Shown in pieces: positions 1 to 7,117 of a stretch of 64,000 nt of DNA (positions are counted from its first letter, which is position 1; each line of letters begins with the position of its first letter). The translations under genes and the position numbers were made by a program. Location of the stretch: the NCBI GenBank assembly GCA_965206975.1, contig OZ242253.1, positions 1,736,001 to 1,800,000 of the forward strand. The letters run 5' to 3'. This stretch comes from JAAXGI01 sp965206975. GTDB taxonomy: Bacteria; Gemmatimonadota; Gemmatimonadetes; Longimicrobiales; Gaopeijiaceae. Under the pieces are notes generated by a model, which made no database searches, was not told the origin of the DNA, and saw only the letters and a list, made by a program, of their open reading frames with translations.

Positions 1-1
1 C

Positions 2-511
2 GAACGCCTCGCGAGTCTCCGGGAACGGTTCGGGCTCGATGCCGTGGCGGTCGCGTGCTACCCGATGTATCGGGGAGTGGCACGCCTCGCCGGGATGCGG
101 ATCCCGGGGGAGCCGACTACCGATGGGGAGGCCGTCGCCCTCATGGAGGAGCACTTCGGGAGCGCGGATCTCCACTTCATCCACTTCAAGGCGCCGGACG
201 CGAGGGGCGAGGACCGATCCTTCGATGCCAAGGTGCAGGCGATCGAGGCGGTCGATGAGTTCATCCCTCGCCTTCAGGCTCTCGGTGCCGACGTCCTCGC
301 GGTGACGGGCGACCACTCTACCCCGGCCCGCATGGGCGCTCACTCCTGGCACCACGTCCCGCTCCTCATCGCCTCGTCCGCCGCACGGCCGACGGGCGGC
401 GCCTTCTCGGAGCGCGAGTGTCGGACGGGCGATATCGGGACGATCGAGGCCAGGCACCTGATGAGCCTGATGCTCGCGCACGCGGGCCGCCTCGCGAAGT
501 TCGGGGCCTGA
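2..511 (+). CDS. apgM: 2,3-bisphosphoglycerate-independent phosphoglycerate mutase, archaeal type, C-terminal part (partial)
   Basis: The reading frame is open from base 2, so the gene is cut by the left edge and only about 169 C-terminal residues are present. It would interconvert 3- and 2-phosphoglycerate in glycolysis and gluconeogenesis in the cytoplasm. The segment GDHSTP followed by a HSWH motif and a hydrophobic PLLI strand is the metal-binding end of the alkaline-phosphatase-superfamily ApgM enzymes. The upstream stretch FKAPDARGEDRSFDAKVQAI matches the family segment that normally reads K-x-x-D-x-x-G-x-D-x-D-F-x-x-K. The stop is followed by a 78-base gap before a GTG-started peptidase gene. 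The family call is firm; the start and N-terminal half cannot be seen. Confidence 0.88.
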   Translation, partial: ERLASLRERFGLDAVAVACYPMYRGVARLAGMRIPGEPTTDGEAVALMEEHFGSADLHFIHFKAPDARGEDRSFDAKVQAIEAVDEFIPRLQALGADVLAVTGDHSTPARMGAHSWHHVPLLIASSAARPTGGAFSERECRTGDIGTIEARHLMSLMLAHAGRLAKFGA

Positions 512-589
512 CGCACCGGTCATGGCCTGCCGCCCTCGGTCCCCCGCAGCCCGCGCCCGGCCGCGGGTCCTCCGTCGAGTGGGGCGCCC

Positions 590-1867
590 GTGAACGGCGT
601 CGCGATCTCCTCCACGGCCCACGTCCTCGACAACGGGCTCACCGTTGTCCTGGCCCCGGATCCTTCCGTCCCGATCGTCGCCGTGAACCTCTGGTACTCG
701 GTGGGTTCGAGGGACGAGCGCGAGGGGCAGACGGGTCTCGCCCACCTCTTCGAGCACATGATGTTCCAGGGGTCCAAGCACGTGCCCAAGGGCGCCCACT
801 TCGAGCTCCTCGAGAGCGCCGGGGGGTCGATGAACGCGAGCACCTGGTTCGACCGCACGAACTACTACGAGACGCTTCCCGCGCACCACCTCGATCTCGC
901 GCTCTGGCTCGAGTCGGACCGCATGGGGTGGATGCTCCCGGCGCTCGACCAGGAGAAGCTGGACAACCAGCGCGACGTCGTCCGAAACGAGAAGCGGCAG
1001 GTCTACGACAACCAGCCCTACGGGGACTGGCAGGAGCGGATCCAGGCGCTCCTCTTCCCCCCGGATCACCCGTACCATCACACGGTGATCGGCTCGATGG
1101 AGGACCTCGCCGCGGCCTCCCTCGAGGACGTGGAGGGCTTCTTCCGGCGCTACTACACCCCGAGGAACGCGGTCCTGACGCTCGCCGGTGACTTCGCTCC
1201 CGAGGACGCGCTCGCCCGCGTCCGGCGCTACTTCGGGGAAATCCCCGGTGGAGCGCCACCCCCGCCCGTCCCGGGGCGGACCGAGCTCGAACCCGTCCTG
1301 GGCGAGATGCGCCGGGCGCGGGTCCCGGGCGCGGTTCCCCTCCCACGCGTGTATGTGGCACTCCGGATTCCGACCTTTACAGACCCCGGGTTCCGGGTCG
1401 CCGACATCGCGTCCTCGATCCTCGGGGACGGCCGGGCGTCCCGCCTCTACCGGCACCTCGTCCGGGAGCGGCGGATCGCGAAGGACGTGGCGGCCTACGC
1501 CTTCCCTCTCGTGACGGGCCGGAGCTTCATGATCCTCTGGGCGACGGGGCTCGAGGGCACGGACCCGGCCGAGCTCGAGGTGGCGGTGGAAGGGGAGCTC
1601 GATGCTCTCCGCGAGGTCAGGGAGGGGGAGGTGGAGCGCGCGGTCGCGAGGAGGGGGACGGAGCTCCTCCGGATGGTTGGGGCCGCGGGAGCGCGTGCCG
1701 ATCTCCTCTCGATGTATCAGACGCTCTTTCGCGACGCGAACCGCCTGAGCGGCGAGATCGAGCGACTTCGGGCCGTAAGCCCCCGGGAGGTCGAGGCCTT
1801 TGCCGCTCGCTCGCTCGGGGCGGACAGCCGGGTCGTCGTTACCTACGTGCCCGAGGGTTCGAAGTGA
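590..1867 (+). CDS. M16 family zinc metallopeptidase (catalytic partner)
   Basis: A 425-residue insulinase/pitrilysin-family peptidase. The zinc site HLFEH (HxxEH) is at residues 52-56 and the distal glutamate is in RNEKRQ near residue 134, so the catalytic set is complete. The order is an N-terminal M16 domain (about 10-160) then the C-terminal M16 domain. No signal peptide is visible, so it is probably cytoplasmic unless the start is wrong. The start is GTG; no in-frame alternative looks better. The next gene starts inside its stop codon and encodes an M16 protein without the zinc motif. The two probably form a heterodimer like the alpha/beta subunits of mitochondrial processing peptidase or bacterial two-subunit M16B peptidases. 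The substrate is unknown. Confidence 0.9.
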   Translation: MNGVAISSTAHVLDNGLTVVLAPDPSVPIVAVNLWYSVGSRDEREGQTGLAHLFEHMMFQGSKHVPKGAHFELLESAGGSMNASTWFDRTNYYETLPAHHLDLALWLESDRMGWMLPALDQEKLDNQRDVVRNEKRQVYDNQPYGDWQERIQALLFPPDHPYHHTVIGSMEDLAAASLEDVEGFFRRYYTPRNAVLTLAGDFAPEDALARVRRYFGEIPGGAPPPPVPGRTELEPVLGEMRRARVPGAVPLPRVYVALRIPTFTDPGFRVADIASSILGDGRASRLYRHLVRERRIAKDVAAYAFPLVTGRSFMILWATGLEGTDPAELEVAVEGELDALREVREGEVERAVARRGTELLRMVGAAGARADLLSMYQTLFRDANRLSGEIERLRAVSPREVEAFAARSLGADSRVVVTYVPEGSK

Positions 1868-3237
1868 TGCGGGGCGCTCCCCCCCTGGACCGCTCGACGC
1901 CGCCCTCCGGGGCTCCCGTCCGTCCCTTCCGCCTTCCCCCGGTGTCCTCGGCCGAGATGGACAGCGGGCTTCGCCTCCGCTCCCTCCTTCGGACCCAGGT
2001 GCCGCTCGTGAGCCTCACGATCGTCCTCGACGCCGGGGAGATCCGGGTGCCGGTGCGGAGGGGTGGGCTCGCTGTACTCTCGGGGAACGCGCTACAGGGG
2101 GGGACGGGACGGCGCTCGGGCGCGGAGCTGGCCGAGATGCTCGAGTGCCTCGGGACCGGGCTCCAGGTCCGGACGGGATGGGATGCGACCCTCGTCTCCT
2201 TCACCTGCCTTGCGGAACACCTCGACCGGGTCATGGCACTCGTGGGTGAGGTCGTCCGCACCCCCTCCTTCCCCGAGGAGGAAGTGGAGCAGGCCAGGCT
2301 CCAGCAGCTTGCCTCGATCCGGCAACGGCGGATGAGCCCGGGGCGGCTCGCCGACGACGAGCTCGTCGTCCGCGTCTTCCCGGGGGGACACCCGTACCGG
2401 CGCCCGCTCTCCGGCGACGAGGACTCGGTGGCCGCCGTCACCCGTGACGAGCTCGTCCGCTTCGCGGCATCGCGCTACGAGCCCCGCGGGGCCGGGCTCG
2501 CCGTGGCCGGAGACCTCTCGTCGGACCAGGTGGAGGATCTCGCGGCCCGCCACCTCGGAGGGTGGAGGGGCGCGGATCCGGGGGGAGCCCCCCCCGGATC
2601 CGCGCCGGGATCCCTCCCCTCCCGCCGCGTCGTCATCGTGGACCGGCCTGGGTCGGTTCAGTCGGAGATCCGGATCGGCCACGTCGCCTTTCCCCGGGGG
2701 CATCCGGACGAGATGCCGCTCCGGGTCGCGAACACCGTCCTCGGCGGGGCCTTCACGAGCCGCCTGAACCTGAGCCTCCGCGAGAAGCACGGCTTCACCT
2801 ACGGGGCGCGGTCGCGCCTCCACCTCCATCGGGACGGGGGAGCGCTCACCGTCGGCACGGCAGTGCAGACGGAGGTCACGGCGCCGGCGCTCGGCGAGGC
2901 GGTCGCCGTCCTCGAGCGGTTCCGGGAGGAGGGGCCGTCCGCCGAGGAACTCGCCCGCGCGAGGGACTACCTCGCGGGGATCCTCCCCCTCCGGATGGAG
3001 ACGACCTCCCACGTCGCGGGCCGGCTCGCGGAGCTGATCGTCTTCGAGCTCCCCGACGACTACCACCACACGGAGCGCGACCGGATCCGCGCCGTCGGGG
3101 TGGAGGCCACGGCGGCCGCGAGCCGCGAGCACATCCGGCCGGACCGCTTCGTCGTCGTCGTCGTGGGGGACGCGGGGCGGATCGCAGCGGAGGTGGAGGG
3201 GCTCGGGCTCGGACCCGTGGAGGTCGTGGCGCGGTGA
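1864..3237 (+). CDS. M16 family peptidase-like protein lacking the zinc motif (non-catalytic partner)
   Basis: A 457-residue M16-fold protein. Where the upstream paralogue has HLFEH this one reads VLSGN (about residues 71-75), so both histidines and the glutamate are lost and it cannot bind zinc in the usual way. The C-terminal M16 domain is well kept, including LREKHGFTYGARS around residue 309, the Arg/Tyr segment that helps position substrate in this family. The start is GTG at 1864 or ATG at 1867, overlapping the previous stop by 4 or 1 bases. It is most likely the substrate-gripping subunit of a two-gene M16B peptidase. Confidence 0.87.
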   Translation: MMRGAPPLDRSTPPSGAPVRPFRLPPVSSAEMDSGLRLRSLLRTQVPLVSLTIVLDAGEIRVPVRRGGLAVLSGNALQGGTGRRSGAELAEMLECLGTGLQVRTGWDATLVSFTCLAEHLDRVMALVGEVVRTPSFPEEEVEQARLQQLASIRQRRMSPGRLADDELVVRVFPGGHPYRRPLSGDEDSVAAVTRDELVRFAASRYEPRGAGLAVAGDLSSDQVEDLAARHLGGWRGADPGGAPPGSAPGSLPSRRVVIVDRPGSVQSEIRIGHVAFPRGHPDEMPLRVANTVLGGAFTSRLNLSLREKHGFTYGARSRLHLHRDGGALTVGTAVQTEVTAPALGEAVAVLERFREEGPSAEELARARDYLAGILPLRMETTSHVAGRLAELIVFELPDDYHHTERDRIRAVGVEATAAASREHIRPDRFVVVVVGDAGRIAAEVEGLGLGPVEVVAR

Positions 3238-3818
3238 GCGGAGGGGGGCGGCTCGCCCGGGAGGAGATCTACTCGGGCCGCATCCTGACCCTAACCCGGG
3301 ATACGGTCCGCCTCCCCAGCGGGGAGCGGGGAACGTTCGAGCACGTCTCCCACCCGGGGGCCGCCGCCGTCCTCCCCTTCGTGGATCTCCCGACGGCCCC
3401 GGATCCCCGGGTCGTCCTGATCCATCAGTACCGCTACTCGGCGGGAGGTAACCTCCGCGAAATCCCGGCGGGGATACCGGACTCGCCGACCGAGGGGTGG
3501 GAGGCGTGCGCGAGGCGGGAGCTTGCCGAGGAGACCGGCTACGAGGCGGGCGAGATGCGCTACCTGACGGGGCTCCTCACGACCCCCGGATTCACGAATG
3601 AGCGGATCCACCTCTTCGCCGGGGCCGGGCTCGTCGAGCGGGCGCCGCGCCGGGATCACGACGAGTGCATCGAGGTCGTCGTCGTCCCGCTATCCCGTGC
3701 CCTCGAGTGGATCCGCCGCGGGCTCCTGGTGGATGCGAAGAGCGTGGCGGCGCTCCTCTTCGCCCGCGCCTTCCTCGTTTCCGTCTGGGAGGAGGACCGA
3801 AGCCCCCCGCCTCGCTGA
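3234..3818 (+). CDS. Nudix hydrolase, ADP-ribose pyrophosphatase type
   Basis: A protein of about 194 residues that should hydrolyse nucleoside-diphosphate-linked compounds, probably ADP-ribose or ADP-sugars. The Nudix box core is clear (RRELAEETGY), preceded by the EIPAG strand typical of ADP-ribose pyrophosphatases and followed by TTPGFTNERIHLF. The loop between the leading glycine and the first glutamate has six residues rather than the usual five. The chosen GTG start overlaps the upstream stop as GTGA, the coupling used throughout this chromosome. The open frame extends much further upstream but that part is antisense-like shadow of the M16 gene. Specificity is inferred, not shown. Confidence 0.88.
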   Translation: MSGGGRLAREEIYSGRILTLTRDTVRLPSGERGTFEHVSHPGAAAVLPFVDLPTAPDPRVVLIHQYRYSAGGNLREIPAGIPDSPTEGWEACARRELAEETGYEAGEMRYLTGLLTTPGFTNERIHLFAGAGLVERAPRRDHDECIEVVVVPLSRALEWIRRGLLVDAKSVAALLFARAFLVSVWEEDRSPPPR

Positions 3819-3949
3819 GAGCGACGCGCCGGCGGGATCCGGTCGAGTGTCCCGCTCGCGGGGGCGGAGTGTCCCTCTCCGGGGACAGCGGCCCCGCCCG
3901 GACCCCGCCGATACCCCCGCGGCGGGGCTCCCTCCGCCCGCCAGCGAGT

Positions 3950-3966
3950 TTGGCACGAAACGTGCT
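3950..3966 (+). promoter_or_regulatory. sigma-54 (RpoN) type promoter for the ECF sigma operon
   Basis: TTGGCACG (3950-3957), four bases, then GTGCT (3962-3966). The GG at 3952-3953 and GC at 3964-3965 sit exactly 12 bases apart, as in the consensus TTGGCACG-N4-TTGCW; only one conserved base differs. Transcription would start near 3977, giving a leader of about 67 bases to the ATG at 4044. No RpoN activator gene is in the window. The call rests on sequence match only. Confidence 0.55.
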
Positions 3967-4043
3967 TTCAAATCCGTCAGCGGGCCAATCCGGGCCCCCG
4001 CGACCCGAAGGGCGAGACCTTCGAACGAGCGAGGAGGGGGATC

Positions 4044-4694
4044 ATGCCTCCCGAGGCCACACAGCTGCGGACCGCAGCACCCGAAGCCGTTCCGGCCAGC
4101 CGGACCCGCGAGGAGCTCTCGGCGATGACTGACAGTCAGGTCGTCCAGCGCTTCCTCGACGGGGAGCCGCGCGCCTTCGGGGAGCTGGTCCGACGCTACG
4201 ACGGACGCCTCGTCAACTTCGTCCACCGCACGGTGGGGGACCGCGAGCGTGCCCAGGACCTGGTGCAGGAGACGTTCATTCGCGTCTACCGGCACCTCGA
4301 ACGGTTCGACCAGAGCAAGAAGTTCTCCACGTGGATATACACGATCGCGAGCAACCTGGCGAAGAACGAGCTCAGGAATCGCTCGAGGAACCCCCTCATC
4401 CTCTTCCAGACGATCAAGAAGAACTGGGACGCGGATCACCGGCCCCTCGAGTGGGAGGACGATTCGCCGGGCCCCGACGATCTCTACCGGCGCCGGCACC
4501 TGAAGGCGATGGTGAACCAGGCGGCCGCCGAGCTCCCCGAGCACCACCGGATGGTCTTTGTGCTGAGGGAGCTCGAGGGCCGCTCCTACGAGGAGATCGC
4601 GGAGATCACGCGTACGAACCTGGGCACCGTGAAGAGCCGTCTCAACCGGGCCCGGAACAACTTCGCCCGGATCGTGGCGCCGATGATCGAATAG
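4044..4694 (+). CDS. RNA polymerase sigma factor, ECF (sigma-70 family)
   Basis: A 216-residue ECF sigma factor. Region 2 covers about residues 35-105 with AQDLVQETFIRVYRHLERFD and the core-binding and -10 recognition segment KFSTWIYTIASN. Region 4 covers about residues 150-210 with the helix-turn-helix SYEEIAEITRTNLGTVKSRL. A 30-residue N-terminal extension of low complexity precedes region 2; the internal ATG of MTDSQVV is an alternative start. A GAGGAGGGG ribosome site lies just before the ATG. A zinc-finger membrane protein follows, the normal arrangement for an ECF sigma and its anti-sigma. A sigma-54-like promoter sits upstream, implying one sigma controls another. The regulon is unknown. 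Confidence 0.93.
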   Translation: MPPEATQLRTAAPEAVPASRTREELSAMTDSQVVQRFLDGEPRAFGELVRRYDGRLVNFVHRTVGDRERAQDLVQETFIRVYRHLERFDQSKKFSTWIYTIASNLAKNELRNRSRNPLILFQTIKKNWDADHRPLEWEDDSPGPDDLYRRRHLKAMVNQAAAELPEHHRMVFVLRELEGRSYEEIAEITRTNLGTVKSRLNRARNNFARIVAPMIE

Positions 4695-4765
4695 GCGCCC
4701 GGAGTGCAGCGGCGTGCCAACGTTGGAGGAGACGCGCCACTCCCCCAGGGTGGCCGCTCTCCCCC

Positions 4766-4794
4766 GCCCCCCGTCGGTGGATCCGGCGGGGGGC
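4766..4794 (+). terminator. GC-rich hairpin between sigma and anti-sigma genes (possible attenuator)
   Basis: GCCCCCCG (4766-4773) pairs perfectly with CGGGGGGC (4787-4794) around a 13-base loop. It is not followed by a T-run, so it may attenuate or stabilise rather than fully terminate. It lies in the 206-base gap between the sigma factor and its presumed anti-sigma factor and could set their ratio. Confidence 0.35.
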
Positions 4795-4900
4795 ATCTCG
4801 TTTCGGCGGAACCCGCACCGGCGGACGCACGTATCACCCCCGTGGTCCGGGCGGATGCGCCCTGCAGCGGACGAATCCCGGCTCGAGGTCTGTCACGGCT

Positions 4901-5554
4901 ATGAAGTGCTCGGAATTTCTCGATCGCTACACGGATTTCCACGACGGGGCTCTCGCTCCGGAGGAATCCGGCGCTTTCTGTGGCCACATGACCCGGTGCG
5001 CGGCGTGCCGAAGGTACGACGAGGTCGTGACCCGGGGGGTGGAGCTCCTTCGCGCACTCCCGGAGACGGGACCGGGGGAGGACTTCCGGGCCCGCCTTCG
5101 CCACTCGATCTACACGATGCAGGAGGAGAGGCGCCGGCGCCTCGGGTCAAGCGCCCGGACGATGCCGCTGCTCGGCGCCCTCGCCTTCTTCGGGGCGCTG
5201 TTCGTCGCCCTCACCCTCCGCGAGGAGGAGCCGGTCGTGGATCTCCCCCCGATCGTCGCCGAGGCGCCTTCCCCCGTGGCCGGGGAGCGTCTCCCCCTCC
5301 CGCTCTCGAGCCCGCTCCTCCCGGCACCGGACCGCGCCCCCCTGGCGGCACCCGCAGGGATCCGGGGAGGGATCCGGGCCCTCGGGGCGCCTTCAACCCC
5401 CAGGAGGGTCATCGGCGCGTCCGCCCCCGACCCGGAGTGGCGGCTCCCGGCGCCCGAACTCTGGCGCGGGGCGAACGAGCTCCTCTACCGGAGCTCCTCC
5501 CTCTATCTGCGCTACCGGGAGTCCGACTTCGTCCGCACCACCGGGCTTCGCTGA
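4901..5554 (+). CDS. Membrane anti-sigma factor with zinc-finger (ZAS-type) domain
   Basis: A protein of about 217 residues. The N-terminus carries the anti-sigma zinc motif H-x3-C-x2-C (His29, Cys33, Cys36, with Cys27 and Cys3 nearby). One transmembrane helix follows at about residues 88-106, then a Pro/Ala-rich stretch and a C-terminal domain with no recognised motif, presumably periplasmic. The topology fits a sensor that holds the upstream ECF sigma at the membrane until the outer domain receives a signal. The ATG chosen starts at the conserved KCSEFLDRY segment; the longer open frame upstream is shadow coding. Confidence 0.82.
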   Translation: MKCSEFLDRYTDFHDGALAPEESGAFCGHMTRCAACRRYDEVVTRGVELLRALPETGPGEDFRARLRHSIYTMQEERRRRLGSSARTMPLLGALAFFGALFVALTLREEEPVVDLPPIVAEAPSPVAGERLPLPLSSPLLPAPDRAPLAAPAGIRGGIRALGAPSTPRRVIGASAPDPEWRLPAPELWRGANELLYRSSSLYLRYRESDFVRTTGLR

Positions 5555-5560
5555 TTCCGG

Positions 5561-6559
5561 ATGATCCCAGCCGAACTCCGGGCGGGTCTCGGTGAGCAGG
5601 CAGGCGGCGTCTTCTACCTGCATGGAACCGACGAGTACAGCAAGGGCGCCGCCGCGCGGGCGCTCGCGCAGGCCCACCTCGAGAGCGTGACCGCCGACTT
5701 CAACTACGACGTGCTCCGGGGCTCCGACGTCACCGTCGATTCGTTCGCCTCGACGCTCGCGACCCTGCCGATGATGGCCCCCTGGCGCGTCGTGCTCCTG
5801 AAGGAGACGCACGAGCTGGCGTCCTCGCCGCGCCTCCGCTCCCTCGTGCTCGAGGTGGCGGCCTCGCCCCCCCCCGGGCTCGCGCTGATCCTCCTCTGCA
5901 CCGTTCCGGAGAAGTCGAAGGCGCAGTTCTACAGGGAGCTGGCGCGAAGCTGCCGCTCCCTCCACTTCCCGGTCCCGGAGCGGAGGGAGCTTCACAGGTG
6001 GCTCATCGAGCGGAGCCGGGCGGACTTCGGTCGGAGGCTTTCCGAGGGGGCGGCGCGGGCGCTCGCACAGGCGCTGGGGGGGAGCATTCCGGCGCTCGTC
6101 CCAGAGCTCGAGAAGCTCTCGGCCCTCGTCGGGGAGGGATCGGAGATCACGACGGAAGACGTGCGCCGGGCCGGCACCGAGATCCTTGAGCAGGACCGCT
6201 GGGAGTGGTTCGACCTGGTGGGAGAGCGGCGCTACCTCGAGGCGCTCCGGGGCCTCGAGATCCTCGTCCGCCACGGGGAGAGCGGTGTCGGGCTCGTGAT
6301 CGGACTCACGACCCACCTCCTCAGGCTCGGCGTCGTGGCGGCGGGCGGGACCGGGGCGCTGGAAGCGACGCTTCCGGGGAATCAGCGGTGGCTCGTCCGC
6401 AGGTACGCCCGGCAGGCGCCGCGCTGGACGCTCCCCGAGATCGAGCGGGCCCTCGCCGGACTCCTCCAGGTGGACCGGCTCCTGAAGGCGTCCGGCGCAT
6501 CGGACGGTGAGCTCCTCGAGAGCTGGCTCCTTGAGGAAGCCTCGGCGGCGGCGGCGTGA
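5561..6559 (+). CDS. holA: DNA polymerase III subunit delta
   Basis: A 332-residue clamp-loader delta subunit, which opens the beta sliding clamp at the replication fork. It shows the HolA pattern: an N-terminal strand VFYLHGTDEY in place of an ATP-binding P-loop, a middle stretch with VVLLKETHEL, then the helical segment LGGSIPALVPELEKLSAL and the C-terminal collar helices. The length fits the family. It begins 6 bases after the anti-sigma gene and overlaps the next gene by 4 bases. Confidence 0.88.
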   Translation: MIPAELRAGLGEQAGGVFYLHGTDEYSKGAAARALAQAHLESVTADFNYDVLRGSDVTVDSFASTLATLPMMAPWRVVLLKETHELASSPRLRSLVLEVAASPPPGLALILLCTVPEKSKAQFYRELARSCRSLHFPVPERRELHRWLIERSRADFGRRLSEGAARALAQALGGSIPALVPELEKLSALVGEGSEITTEDVRRAGTEILEQDRWEWFDLVGERRYLEALRGLEILVRHGESGVGLVIGLTTHLLRLGVVAAGGTGALEATLPGNQRWLVRRYARQAPRWTLPEIERALAGLLQVDRLLKASGASDGELLESWLLEEASAAAA

Positions 6560-7062
6560 GCCCCCGCCGGCCCCGCGTCTCCCTCCTCGGGTTGGCGGCG
6601 ATCCTCGCCGGTGGCGTGCTGGCCCCGCCGCTCTCCGCCCAGCAGACGGATCTCGACCGGGTGGAGGCGCTCCTCTCCGAGGGGCGCTTCTCCTCCGCCC
6701 GGGAGGTCCTTCAGGGGTGGCTCGAGGAGGAGGAGGGGAGCGCGTCGCGCGAGGAGCGGCAGCGGGGTACGTGGCTTCGCGCCGTCCTGACGGTGGACCC
6801 GGAGATGGCGGCTGTCGACCTTCGGAGGCTCGTCGTGCGTTACCCGGGCGGCCCCTACTCGGACCGCGCGCTCCTCCGGCTGGCCCAGGGAGCGTGGGCG
6901 CTATCGGAGGAGGTGCGGGCGCTTGAGTACCTCGAGGATCTCCTCCGCGACTACCCGGAGACCGGCCTTCGGGCGCGGGCCGAGGCGCTCTCATCGGAGA
7001 TCCAGGCCGCGTTGGTCCCCGGCGGGGAGGCGCCTGCCGGGCCCGCTCCCCCGAACCCGTAG
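6556..7062 (+). CDS. Exported tetratricopeptide-like protein
   Basis: A 168-residue protein with an N-terminal signal peptide (hydrophobic core about residues 8-24, cleavage likely after PPLSA). The rest is helical with a TPR-like rhythm: VEALLSEGRFSSAREVLQGW, then LRRLVVRYPGGPYSDRALLR, then ALEYLEDLLRDYPETGLR. The YPGGPYSDRALLRLAQ pattern resembles BamD/YbgF-type periplasmic TPR proteins. The GTG start overlaps the holA stop by 4 bases. It probably works in the periplasm as a scaffold; no specific role can be assigned. Confidence 0.7.
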   Translation: MSPRRPRVSLLGLAAILAGGVLAPPLSAQQTDLDRVEALLSEGRFSSAREVLQGWLEEEEGSASREERQRGTWLRAVLTVDPEMAAVDLRRLVVRYPGGPYSDRALLRLAQGAWALSEEVRALEYLEDLLRDYPETGLRARAEALSSEIQAALVPGGEAPAGPAPPNP

Positions 7063-7117
7063 CCTCGACCCGTCCCCCGGGGGCCACCCCGCGGGGCTGG
7101 CGGGGTAGGATTGCCCT

